Shown piece after piece: positions 1 through 7,129 of a stretch of DNA of 15,134 nucleotides. Source of the DNA: JBJXHB01 sp046160725 (GTDB lineage Bacteria; Pseudomonadota; Gammaproteobacteria; Burkholderiales; Burkholderiaceae_C); assembly GCA_046160725.1 (NCBI GenBank), contig JBJXHB010000423.1, positions 1 through 15,134 on the forward strand, written 5' to 3'. Under the pieces are notes generated by a model. It had not been told where the DNA came from and made no database searches. It was given only the letters and a program-made list of their open reading frames with translations. A program made the position numbers and the translations under genes. Numbering within the stretch: position 1 is the stretch's first letter; each line of letters opens with the position of its first letter.

Positions 1-893
1 GCACGCGGCAGCGCCGGGTGCCTATGCTGCTGTACCTGCCGAAGGGCGCCGCTGGCGCCCGGCCGCTGGTGCTGATGTCGCACGGCGCCGGCGGATCGCG
101 CCGCGCCAACCATGCGCAGAGCCGCCACCTGGCCAGCCACGGCTTTGCGGTGCTGGCGCTGGAGCACGTGGGCAGCGACACGGCACGCCTGCTGCGCGGT
201 GGCAACTGGATGGCCAACCTGCGCGAGATGATCAGCGACCGCGACGAGCTGCTGGCGCGCCCGCGCGACGTGCGCTTTGCGCTGGACATGGCGCAGCAGT
301 GGACCGAGGGCGGCACTGCCCTGCGCGGCCGGCTCGACCTGACCCGCGCCGCCCTGGTCGGCCACAGCTACGGCGCCTACACCGCGCTGGTCGGCTGCGG
401 CGCCCGCGGCGCACTCGACTGGATGGTGCCGCCCAGCGGCCGCGGCCTCGCCGCTGATGAGTCCGACCCGCGCCTGAAGGCCTGCGTCGCCTACTCGCCC
501 CAGGGCCCGGGCGAGCCGTTCTTCCTGGACAGCAGCTATGCCAGCATCCGCCGCCCGGTGCTGCATGTCAGCGGCTCCCGGGACCAGCTGCTGGGCGGCC
601 GGCCACCGCTGCAGCGACAGCAGGCCTTCGACCGCTCGCCACCCGGCGGACATGTGCTGCTGTGGCTGGCCCATGCCGACCACAGCGCCTTCAGCGACCC
701 CACCGGCTCCGGGCAGAACGGCCTGCCATCGGCCGCCCGCGCCGACGCGCAGCCCGTCACCCGTGCGGCGACGCTGGCCTTCCTGCAGCGCGAGCTGCTG
801 GACCGCGCCGATGCCGATGCGCACTTGACCCAGGGCAGCCTGCAGGCGCTGCGGCGTGGCATCGTCGACGACATCGAAGTCCGGCGCCGTTGA
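1..893 (+). CDS. Alpha/beta hydrolase, dienelactone-hydrolase-like (5' end outside window)
   Basis: Predicted serine hydrolase acting on an unknown ester or lactone. The reading frame is open from base 3 at the window edge, and the first in-window start codon (GTG at 18) falls straight into a beta-strand-like stretch, so the true start, and any signal peptide, probably lies upstream. Numbering from that GTG, the oxyanion-hole motif SHGAGG is at residues 21-26, the nucleophile elbow GHSYG has Ser117, the acid is probably Asp189 (GSRDQ) and the base His222 (HADHSAF). This order (Ser, Asp, His) is that of the alpha/beta hydrolase fold, and the general look is that of the predicted dienelactone hydrolase group (COG4188-like). 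The gene ends 28 bp before the most likely CoA-transferase start on the same strand, so the two are probably co-transcribed. The fold and triad are well supported; the substrate is unknown. Confidence 0.85.
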   Translation, partial: TRQRRVPMLLYLPKGAAGARPLVLMSHGAGGSRRANHAQSRHLASHGFAVLALEHVGSDTARLLRGGNWMANLREMISDRDELLARPRDVRFALDMAQQWTEGGTALRGRLDLTRAALVGHSYGAYTALVGCGARGALDWMVPPSGRGLAADESDPRLKACVAYSPQGPGEPFFLDSSYASIRRPVLHVSGSRDQLLGGRPPLQRQQAFDRSPPGGHVLLWLAHADHSAFSDPTGSGQNGLPSAARADAQPVTRAATLAFLQRELLDRADADAHLTQGSLQALRRGIVDDIEVRRR

Positions 894-921
894 GGGCCAG
901 CCCCGCACACCGGCCATCGCG

Positions 922-2892
922 ATGTCCACTCCATCAAATCACGCCCACGACCGCATGACCGCGCTGCGCGCCGCCGGCCGCGGCAAGCGCATCAGCGCGG
1001 CCGAGGCGGTGGCCCTGGTGGCCGACGGCGACACACTGGCCACCGGCGGCTTCGTCGGCATCGGCTTCGCCGAGAACCTGGCGGTGGCGCTGGAGCAGCG
1101 CTTCCTGGCCGGCAGCGGGCCGATGGGCCTGACGCTGGTCTATGCCGCCGGCCAGGGCGACGGCCGGGGCCGCGGCCTGAACCACCTGGCCCACGATGGC
1201 CTGGTGGCGCGCGTGATCGGCGGCCACTGGGGCCTGGTACCGGGGCTGGGCCGGCTGGCTGTGCAGGGCCGCATCGAGGCCTGGAACCTGCCGCAGGGCG
1301 TGATCTCGCACCTGTTCCGCGACATCGCCGCCGGCCGCCCGGGGCACCTGAGCCGGGTCGGCCTGGGCACTTTCGTCGACCCGCGCCACGGCGGCGGCCG
1401 CATGAACGACCGCACGCCCGAGGGCCGGGTGCGGCTGATGCCCATCGATAGCGAGGAATACCTGTTCTACCCGGCCTTTCCGATCGACGTCGCCTTCATC
1501 CGCGGCACCACCGCCGACACCGACGGCAACGTCACCATGGAGCGCGAGGCGCTGACGCTGGAGGCGCTGGCCATCGCCATGGCGGTGCGCAACAGTGGCG
1601 GCATCGTGGTGGTGCAGGTCGAGCGGGTCGCGCAGGCGAACTCGCTGCACCCGCGCGAGGTCAAGATCCCGGGCGTGCTGGTCGACGCGGTGGTGGTGGC
1701 CGAGCGGCCGGAGTACCACCACCAGACCTTCGCCGAGCCCTACAGCGCCGCCTTCGCCGGTGAGATCCGCGTGCCGGCCGACGACCTGCGGCCGATGCCC
1801 ATGGTCGAGCGCAAGGTGATCGCGCGGCGCGCGGCACTGCAGCTCAAGCCCAACCAGGTGGTGAACCTCGGCATCGGCATGCCCGAGGGCGTGGCCGCGG
1901 TGGCGGCCGAGGAGCGGGTGATCGACCTGATCACGCTGACGGCCGAGCCTGGGGTTATCGGCGGCATACCGGCCGGCGGCCTGAACTTCGGTGCCGCGGT
2001 CAACACCCAGGCCATCATCGACCAGCCCTACCAGTTCGACTTCTACGACGGCGGGGGGCTGGACATCGCCTTTCTCGGCATGGCCCAGGTCGACGCCGAG
2101 GGCAACGTCAACGTCAGCCGCTTCGGCGACCGGCTGGCGGGCGCCGGCGGCTTCATCAACATCTCTTCCAGTGCCAAGGCCCTGGTGTTTATGGGCAGCT
2201 TCGCAGCCGGCGACGCGCCCAAGTTCGTGGCCCGGGTGGAGCACCGCACCTTCAGTGGCCAGCGGGCCTGGCAGCGCGGCCAGCCGGTGCTCTACGTCAC
2301 CGAGCGGGCGGTGTTCCGCCTGCATGCCCTGGGGCTTGAGCTGCTGGAGGTGGCGCCGGGCTTGGACGTCGAGCGCGACGTGGTGGCGCCGATGGGGTTC
2401 CGGCCGGTGATCGAGCGCGCGCCGGCGGTGATGGACCCGGCGCTGTTCGATGCGGCCCCGCTGGGCCTGCGCGCCCGGCTGCTGCTGGTGCCGCTGGCCG
2501 ACCGCTTCAGCTATGCCGCGGCCCAGCGCACGATGTACGTCAACTTCGAGCACCTGACGATCCGCACCGCCGATGACGTGCAGGCCGTGCGCCAGGAGAT
2601 CGAGCGCCACCTGGCGCCGATCGGCCACCGCGTGGACGCGGTGGTCAACTACGACCACTTCGTGCTCGACGCCGACGTCGAGGACGACTGGGCGGCCATG
2701 GTGCGCGAGCTGGTCGACCGCTACTACCACCGCGTGGTGCGCTACAGCACCTCCGGCTTCCTCAAGGCCAAGCTCGGGCCGGCGCTGGCCGCGCGCGGAC
2801 TGGCCCCCGACCTCTACGGCAGCGCCGAGGAGGCCCGCGCGCACCTGCGCGACGACGACCGCGCCGCCCCCACGGGACACGCCGCGCCATGA
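922..2892 (+). CDS. Fused alpha-beta family I acyl-CoA:acetate/3-ketoacid CoA-transferase with C-terminal extension
   Basis: Moves CoA from an acyl-CoA donor to a carboxylate through a glutamyl-CoA thioester on the enzyme. Both family I halves are in one chain, as in E. coli YdiF and propionate CoA-transferases. The N-terminal half has the glycine motif TGGFVGIGFAE and GLGTFVDPRHGG. The C-terminal half has NLGIGMPEGVA and then LTAEPGVIGG, whose Glu is the likely catalytic residue (residue 342 from this start, 331 from the next ATG, close to Glu333 of YdiF). After about residue 515 there is an additional block of about 120 residues (MYVNFEHLTIR to YSTSGFLKAKLG), which the roughly 520-residue YdiF/Pct enzymes lack. 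I recall similar long versions (COG4670) in Burkholderiales. ATG at 922 gives 656 aa and ATG at 955 gives 645 aa; neither has a clear ribosome binding site, so the start is uncertain. The stop overlaps the next start by 4 bp. Confidence 0.88.
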   Translation: MSTPSNHAHDRMTALRAAGRGKRISAAEAVALVADGDTLATGGFVGIGFAENLAVALEQRFLAGSGPMGLTLVYAAGQGDGRGRGLNHLAHDGLVARVIGGHWGLVPGLGRLAVQGRIEAWNLPQGVISHLFRDIAAGRPGHLSRVGLGTFVDPRHGGGRMNDRTPEGRVRLMPIDSEEYLFYPAFPIDVAFIRGTTADTDGNVTMEREALTLEALAIAMAVRNSGGIVVVQVERVAQANSLHPREVKIPGVLVDAVVVAERPEYHHQTFAEPYSAAFAGEIRVPADDLRPMPMVERKVIARRAALQLKPNQVVNLGIGMPEGVAAVAAEERVIDLITLTAEPGVIGGIPAGGLNFGAAVNTQAIIDQPYQFDFYDGGGLDIAFLGMAQVDAEGNVNVSRFGDRLAGAGGFINISSSAKALVFMGSFAAGDAPKFVARVEHRTFSGQRAWQRGQPVLYVTERAVFRLHALGLELLEVAPGLDVERDVVAPMGFRPVIERAPAVMDPALFDAAPLGLRARLLLVPLADRFSYAAAQRTMYVNFEHLTIRTADDVQAVRQEIERHLAPIGHRVDAVVNYDHFVLDADVEDDWAAMVRELVDRYYHRVVRYSTSGFLKAKLGPALAARGLAPDLYGSAEEARAHLRDDDRAAPTGHAAP

Positions 2893-4100
2893 AGATCACC
2901 GCCGCCCGCGTCATCGTCTGCTGCCCCGGGCGCAATTTCGTCACGCTCAAGATCGAGACCGACCAGGGCCTCACCGGCATCGGCGATGCGTCGCTCAATG
3001 GCCGCGAGCTGGCGGTGGCCAGCTACCTGAACGACCATGTGCTGCCGCTGCTCACCGGCCGCGACGCGCACCGCATCGAGGACACCTGGCAGCTGCTGTA
3101 CCGCGGGGCCTACTGGCGGCGCGGGCCGGTGACGATGAGCGCCATTGCCGCGGTGGACATGGCGCTGTGGGATATCAAGGCCAAGGCCGCCGGGCTGCCG
3201 CTGTACCAGCTGCTGGGCGGCGCCTGCCGCGAGCGGCTGCTGGTGTATGCCCATGCCAACGGCCGCGACATCGCGCAGACGCTGGAGGTGGCGCAGGCCA
3301 AGGTCGATGCGGGCTACCGCGCGGTGCGGCTGCAAAGCGGCGTGCCCGGCCTGGCCAAGGTCTACGGCGTGGCCACCGGCGACGCCCCCTACGAGCCGGC
3401 AACACCCGGCCTGCCGGTGGAGGAGGACTGGGACAGCACGCGCTACCTGCGCATGGTGCCCGGGCTGTTCGACGCGGCGCGCACCACCCTCGGCGACGAC
3501 CTGCACCTGCTGCATGACGTGCACCACCGCCTGAGCCCCAACGAGGCGGCGCGGCTGGCCCGCGACCTGGAGCCCTACCGACTGTTCTGGCTGGAGGACG
3601 CCACGCCGGCCGAGCACCAGGCGGCCTTCGAGCTGATCCGGCGCGCCAGCACCACGCCGCTGGCGGTGGGCGAGACCTTCAACTCGATCTGGGACTGCAA
3701 GCAGCTGATCGAGAACCAGTGGATCGACTACATCCGCGCCACGGTCGTGCATGCCGGCGGCATCAGCCACTGGCGGCGCATCGCTGACTTCGCCGCGCTG
3801 CACCAGGTGCGCACCGGCTGCCACGGCGCCACCGACCTGTCGCCGGTGACCATGGGTTGCGCCCTGCATGCCGGGCTGGCGCAGCACAACTTCGGCATCC
3901 AGGAACACATGCCCCACAACGAAGCCACCGACGCGGTGTTTCCGCACGCCTACCGGTACGACGCCGGCTTCATGCATCCCGGCGAGGCGCCGGGCCACGG
4001 CGTCGACATCGACGAGACGCTGGCCGCGCGCTGGCCGTACCAGCGGGCCTACCTGCCGCTGAACCGGCTGCAGCACGACGGCACGCTGTGGGACTGGTGA
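2889..4100 (+). CDS. manD: D-mannonate dehydratase, enolase superfamily ManD type
   Basis: Dehydrates D-mannonate to 2-keto-3-deoxygluconate in the cytoplasm, with Mg2+. The 403-residue length and residue numbering match the characterised Novosphingobium ManD: metal ligands Asp210 (LLHD), Glu236 (FWLED) and Glu262 (VGETF), catalytic Arg147 and Tyr159 on the active-site loop, His212 next to Asp210, His312 in CHGATD, and Glu339 in GIQEH. Position 314 is Ala; as I recall, Ala here goes with efficient mannonate dehydratases and Pro with the slow gluconate/mannonate group. The start ATG lies in an ATGA overlap with the CoA-transferase stop, which implies translational coupling. No other hexuronate genes (isomerase, reductase, KDG kinase) are in the window, so the physiological substrate could differ. 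Family assignment is very secure; the pathway role is inferred. The older name for the family is RspA/starvation-sensing protein. Confidence 0.92.
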   Translation: MKITAARVIVCCPGRNFVTLKIETDQGLTGIGDASLNGRELAVASYLNDHVLPLLTGRDAHRIEDTWQLLYRGAYWRRGPVTMSAIAAVDMALWDIKAKAAGLPLYQLLGGACRERLLVYAHANGRDIAQTLEVAQAKVDAGYRAVRLQSGVPGLAKVYGVATGDAPYEPATPGLPVEEDWDSTRYLRMVPGLFDAARTTLGDDLHLLHDVHHRLSPNEAARLARDLEPYRLFWLEDATPAEHQAAFELIRRASTTPLAVGETFNSIWDCKQLIENQWIDYIRATVVHAGGISHWRRIADFAALHQVRTGCHGATDLSPVTMGCALHAGLAQHNFGIQEHMPHNEATDAVFPHAYRYDAGFMHPGEAPGHGVDIDETLAARWPYQRAYLPLNRLQHDGTLWDW

Positions 4101-4981
4101 CCGTGCGCCGCCGTCTTTTGTCGCACGCCGCTGCGGCCGCCCTGGCGCTGGCAGCCCTGGCCGTGCCGCCGGCCCGCGCCCAGGGCGAGGAGGTGCCCTT
4201 CATCACCACGCCGGACAACGTGACGCTGGCCATGCTGCGGCTGGCCGGCGTGACCGAGCGCGATTTCGTGCTGGACCTGGGCTCCGGCGACGGCCGCATC
4301 GTCATCACCGCGGCGCGGCGCTTCGGCGCGCGTGGCCTGGGCGTGGAGATCGTGCCGGACTTGGTCGAACGCAGCCGCGTCAATGCCATCAAGGCCAGCG
4401 TCGCCGACAAGGTGGAGTTCCGGGTGCAGGACCTGTTTGCCACACCGTTGTCGGTGGCCAGCGTGATCACGATGTACTTGCTGCCCGAGGTCAACCTGGC
4501 GTTGCGGCCGAAGCTGCTGGAACTGGCCCCCGGCACGCGGTTGGTGTCGCACGACTGGGACATGGGCGACTGGCAGCCCGACGAGACCGTCACGCTGGAG
4601 GTGCCGGACAAGCCGGTTGGCCGCGAGAAGCTCAGCCGCGTGCATCGCTGGACGGTGCCGGCGCGCGTGGAGGGCCTGTGGTGCGCACGGGTCGACGACG
4701 GCATCGCGCGGCTTGCCCTGCAGCAGCGCTACCAGATGGTCCAGGCCCAGCTGACCGTGGCCCATGCCGACGGCCGCGAGACCCGTACCGACCTGGCCGG
4801 CCGGCTGTCCGGCACCGCCCTGGCCGGCGGCGTCGCCGGCCAGGCGGGCGCGCCCGATCACCATTGGCAATGGCAGGTGCGCGCCGGCCTGCCGGTGCTG
4901 GCGCCGACGGCACTGCCCGAGACGCTGCAACCCTGGCGCTCGGCGTTGTTTGCGCCGGAGTGGACCGGCCGTTGTCGCTGA
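4097..4981 (+). CDS. Exported class I SAM-dependent methyltransferase-like protein
   Basis: Predicted 294-residue protein with a methyltransferase fold behind a Sec-type signal peptide. The N-terminus has basic residues (VRRR at 3-6), a hydrophobic Ala/Leu core (about 8-25) and a cleavage-like PPARA|Q site at 28/29. The mature part opens with FITTPDNVTLAMLRLA, then the SAM-binding motif I VLDLGSGDGR (58-67), an acidic strand end LGVEIVPDL, and motif II/III-like segments VQDLFATPL and VITMYLLPEVN. This core resembles FAM173/ATPSCKMT-type lysine methyltransferases. The last roughly 100 residues, after the VHRW motif, are unfamiliar. The start GTG overlaps the manD TGA by 3 bp; GTG at 4103 is an alternative and keeps the signal peptide. 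An exported SAM-dependent enzyme is odd, because SAM is cytoplasmic. It could instead be membrane-tethered facing inward or a non-catalytic relative. Confidence 0.8.
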   Translation: MTVRRRLLSHAAAAALALAALAVPPARAQGEEVPFITTPDNVTLAMLRLAGVTERDFVLDLGSGDGRIVITAARRFGARGLGVEIVPDLVERSRVNAIKASVADKVEFRVQDLFATPLSVASVITMYLLPEVNLALRPKLLELAPGTRLVSHDWDMGDWQPDETVTLEVPDKPVGREKLSRVHRWTVPARVEGLWCARVDDGIARLALQQRYQMVQAQLTVAHADGRETRTDLAGRLSGTALAGGVAGQAGAPDHHWQWQVRAGLPVLAPTALPETLQPWRSALFAPEWTGRCR

Positions 4982-5113
4982 CGGCAGCATCGCGGCGCGC
5001 GGCACGGACCCGGGTTTTCGAGCGCACACGTCCGGGCCGGCTTGAACCACATTCGGCGGCGCCGGCCACGGCCATTGCCGGCCCTAGCCGACCAAACCCG
5101 AGGAACGAAGACC
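4982..5113 (+). other. Intergenic leader before the binding-protein gene
   Basis: A 132-bp gap between the methyltransferase stop and the binding-protein ATG, the only sizeable gap in the rightward gene run. It ends with a good ribosome binding site: GAGGA at 5100-5104, nine bases before the ATG at 5114. An open frame continues upstream to 5042, but that part is Arg/Pro-rich and unlike a signal peptide, so ATG 5114 is preferred. The palindrome ACCCGGGT followed by TTTT lies at about 5008-5019, but it has no loop and is not a convincing terminator. TTGAAC at 5043-5048 has no matching -10 hexamer. A separate promoter for the last two genes is possible but not shown. Confidence 0.35.
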
Positions 5114-6103
5114 ATGTCCCAGAAGCAACCCCAGTGCTCACGCCGGCAGTCGATGGCCGGCCTAGCGGCGGTACTGGCCGGTGGCCTGGCGCTGCCCGCT
5201 GCGCCGACGCTGGCGCAGGATGCAACGACGCTGCGCCTGATCGTGCCCTATCCGCCGGGCGGCGGAACCGACCGCGCCACCCGGCTTCTGGCCGAGGTCC
5301 TGCAACAGCGGCTGAACCAGACCGTGATCGTCGAAAACATTGTCGGCGTGGGCGGGCGGCTGGCGATGCGCCAGTTCGCCGCCGCGCCGGCCGAGGCCAA
5401 CCTGCTGCTGATCGCCAACCCGGCACTGATGGTGGTGGCGCCCAAGGTGTTCAGGAGCAACGGCTATGACCCGGACAAGGACTACCAGCCGGTCAGCATC
5501 GTCACCACCTACGAGATGGCCGTGGCGGTGGCCTCCGGCGTGCCGGTACGCGAGTTCGGGCACATGATGGCCTGGCTGCGCGCCAATCCGGACAAGGCCA
5601 GCATCGGCGTGCCGGCCACGGGCAGCCTGCCGCACTTCTTCGCCCTGATGCTCACCGAGCAGGCGCGGGCGAAGGCCGAGATCATCGGCTACAAGGGCTC
5701 TGCACCTCTGTCCACCGACCTCATCGGCGGCCATGTGCCGGTGGCCATCGACGCCTTCGAGACGCTGCTGCCGCTGCATGAGGCCGGCAAGCTGCGCATC
5801 CTGGCCACTTCGGGCACGGCGCGGGCCCTGCCGGCCGTGCCCACGCTGCGCGAGGTCGGCACGCCGATCGTGGCCGAGGGCTGGAACGTCTTTGTGGCGC
5901 GATCATCCATGCCGGCCGATAGAGTGGAGCGCCTGTCGCGCGAGATCGCAGCGGCGATGGCGACGCCGGCCATGCGCGAGAAGTTCGCCGCCATGAAGGC
6001 GGTGCCGGTGTCGATGAGCCGTGCCGAGTCCGTGGCGATGATTGAGGGCTTCAAGAAGACATGGCTGCCGGCCATCGACAAGGCCGGCCTGAAATTCGAC
6101 TGA
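5114..6103 (+). CDS. Tripartite tricarboxylate transporter (Bug/TctC) family solute-binding protein
   Basis: Periplasmic binding protein of 329 residues that captures a small carboxylate or aromatic acid. The N-terminus is a cleavable signal with a twin-arginine-like SRRQSM motif (9-14), a hydrophobic stretch (15-28) and a cleavage-like site after APTLA; Tat or Sec export are both possible. The mature protein starts with the family hallmark LRLIVPYPPGGGTD, then TVIVENIVGVGG (carboxylate-binding Bug loop), and later the ATGSLPHFFALML and GYKGSAPLSTDLIGGHVPV segments typical of the second lobe. Start and ribosome binding site are clear (GAGGA, 9-bp spacing). No TctA/TctB membrane genes are nearby, as is usual for the many orphan Bug proteins of Burkholderiales. 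It overlaps the next hydrolase gene by one base, so the ligand may be a substrate or product of that enzyme; this is inference. Confidence 0.92.
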   Translation: MSQKQPQCSRRQSMAGLAAVLAGGLALPAAPTLAQDATTLRLIVPYPPGGGTDRATRLLAEVLQQRLNQTVIVENIVGVGGRLAMRQFAAAPAEANLLLIANPALMVVAPKVFRSNGYDPDKDYQPVSIVTTYEMAVAVASGVPVREFGHMMAWLRANPDKASIGVPATGSLPHFFALMLTEQARAKAEIIGYKGSAPLSTDLIGGHVPVAIDAFETLLPLHEAGKLRILATSGTARALPAVPTLREVGTPIVAEGWNVFVARSSMPADRVERLSREIAAAMATPAMREKFAAMKAVPVSMSRAESVAMIEGFKKTWLPAIDKAGLKFD

Positions 6104-7071
6104 TGGACACCACCCGCCCGATCCAGGACCAGACGCTCCGGCTCGACAACGGCGTTACCGGCCGGCCATTGCGCTTCGCCAGCACCACGCCGCGCAGCTT
6201 CGAGGACATCATCGGGCGCGCCCCGGCGCCGGCGGTGGAGCTGCATGCCGCGCTCTTCGTGCCACCCGCCAGAGCAGGGGCCGCGCCGCATCCCGTGGTC
6301 ATCATCGTGCCGGGCAGCGGCGGCGTGCTGCCGCCCTTACTGCGGCATGCGCGGGCGCTGGTCGATGCCGGGCTCGCGGTGCTGCTGGTCGACCCTTTCG
6401 GCGGGCGAGGCGTCGTCCACACGGTGGCCGAGCAGCGGCAGATCCCCTTTGCGGCATCGGCCTATGACGTGCTGGCCGCCATGCGCGCCCTGGGCGCCGA
6501 GCCCGGCATCGATACCGCCCGCATGGGCGCGATGGGCTACAGCCGCGGCGGCCTGGCGGTGCTCGCGTCCGCGATGCGCGTCCTGGCCGAGCCGGTGCTG
6601 CAAGGGCAGGCGCCGCTGAGAGCGGTGCTGGCCGGCTGGCCCTGGTGCGGCTATCAGTTCCGCGACCCCGACCCCGGCGCCACCACGGTGCGCATCGTGG
6701 CGGCCGACCAGGACGACTACGTCTCGGCGGTGCAGGCCCAGGCGCTTCATGCGCTGCTGCGGGCGCGCGGCGCCGATGTCAGCCTGCGCATCGTGCGCCA
6801 GGCGCGGCACGGTTTCGGCTACGGGGCGCCGCTGCGGGCCTTGCCAGAGGCGGCCACGGCGCTCAGCGCGCCTATCGTGTACTTCGACAACGACGGCGTG
6901 ATGCTCGACCCCTGGAGTGGCGAGCGCCGACCCGGCCTTGACGACAGCGCCATCCTGGCAATGCTGGCGCCCTTCTCGCGCCGCGGCGTCAACGTCGGCT
7001 CGGCCGAGGGGCAGCTGCAGGACTTCATCGACGACTTCGTCGCGTACTTCCGCGGCCGTCTGATGAAGTAA
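6103..7071 (+). CDS. Dienelactone hydrolase family protein
   Basis: Predicted cytoplasmic 322-residue alpha/beta hydrolase acting on an unknown ester or lactone. It has VIIVPGSGGVLPP (about 66-78) as the oxyanion-hole region, nucleophile elbow GYSRGG with Ser147, a likely acid in AADQDDYVS (Asp202, Asp204 or Asp205) and base His236 in ARHGFGY. Dienelactone hydrolase proper uses Cys as nucleophile; here it is Ser, so esterase or lactonase activity is more likely than dienelactone hydrolysis. The ATG shares one base with the binding-protein stop (TGATG), so translation is probably coupled. There is no signal peptide. Together with the upstream CoA-transferase and binding protein it suggests intracellular cleavage of an imported compound. 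It ends 46 bp before a convergent gene. Confidence 0.85.
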   Translation: MDTTRPIQDQTLRLDNGVTGRPLRFASTTPRSFEDIIGRAPAPAVELHAALFVPPARAGAAPHPVVIIVPGSGGVLPPLLRHARALVDAGLAVLLVDPFGGRGVVHTVAEQRQIPFAASAYDVLAAMRALGAEPGIDTARMGAMGYSRGGLAVLASAMRVLAEPVLQGQAPLRAVLAGWPWCGYQFRDPDPGATTVRIVAADQDDYVSAVQAQALHALLRARGADVSLRIVRQARHGFGYGAPLRALPEAATALSAPIVYFDNDGVMLDPWSGERRPGLDDSAILAMLAPFSRRGVNVGSAEGQLQDFIDDFVAYFRGRLMK

Positions 7072-7101
7072 CGGGGCGGGCCAGGCGCCAGCCGCGCGGT
7101 A

Positions 7102-7129
7102 CGGTCCTGACGGCCTGTCAGCCGGACCG
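7102..7129. terminator. Imperfect inverted repeat between convergent genes
   Basis: Arms CGGTCC (7102-7107) plus TGAC (7108-7111) pair with GTCA (7117-7120) and GGACCG (7124-7129), with a 5-base loop and a 3-base bulge. The structure lies between two convergent genes and includes the stop codon of the leftward one. There is no T-run on either side, so it is not a classical intrinsic terminator, but it could slow or block transcription from both directions. This is a visual call only; no folding energy was computed. Confidence 0.3.

Noticed and set aside
934..2880. 648-codon open frame antisense to the CoA-transferase
   Set aside because: Product is His/Arg/Ala/Gln-rich with no recognisable domain, and the opposite strand encodes a clear enzyme. 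Long antisense frames are expected at this G+C content.
2814..4076. 420-codon frame antisense to manD
   Set aside because: No domain features; manD on the + strand has every catalytic residue.
5004..5035. Possible terminator hairpin after the methyltransferase gene
   Set aside because: The short CGGAC/GTCCG arms are 20 bp apart and the T-run lies inside the loop, not after the stem.
4049..5050. 333-codon frame antisense to the methyltransferase gene
   Set aside because: Composition typical of a shadow frame, no motifs, and the signal peptide plus motif I on the other strand are convincing.
5042..5113. Earlier TTG start for the binding protein
   Set aside because: The added 24 residues are Arg/Pro-rich, break the signal-peptide layout and ignore the GAGGA site ahead of ATG 5114.
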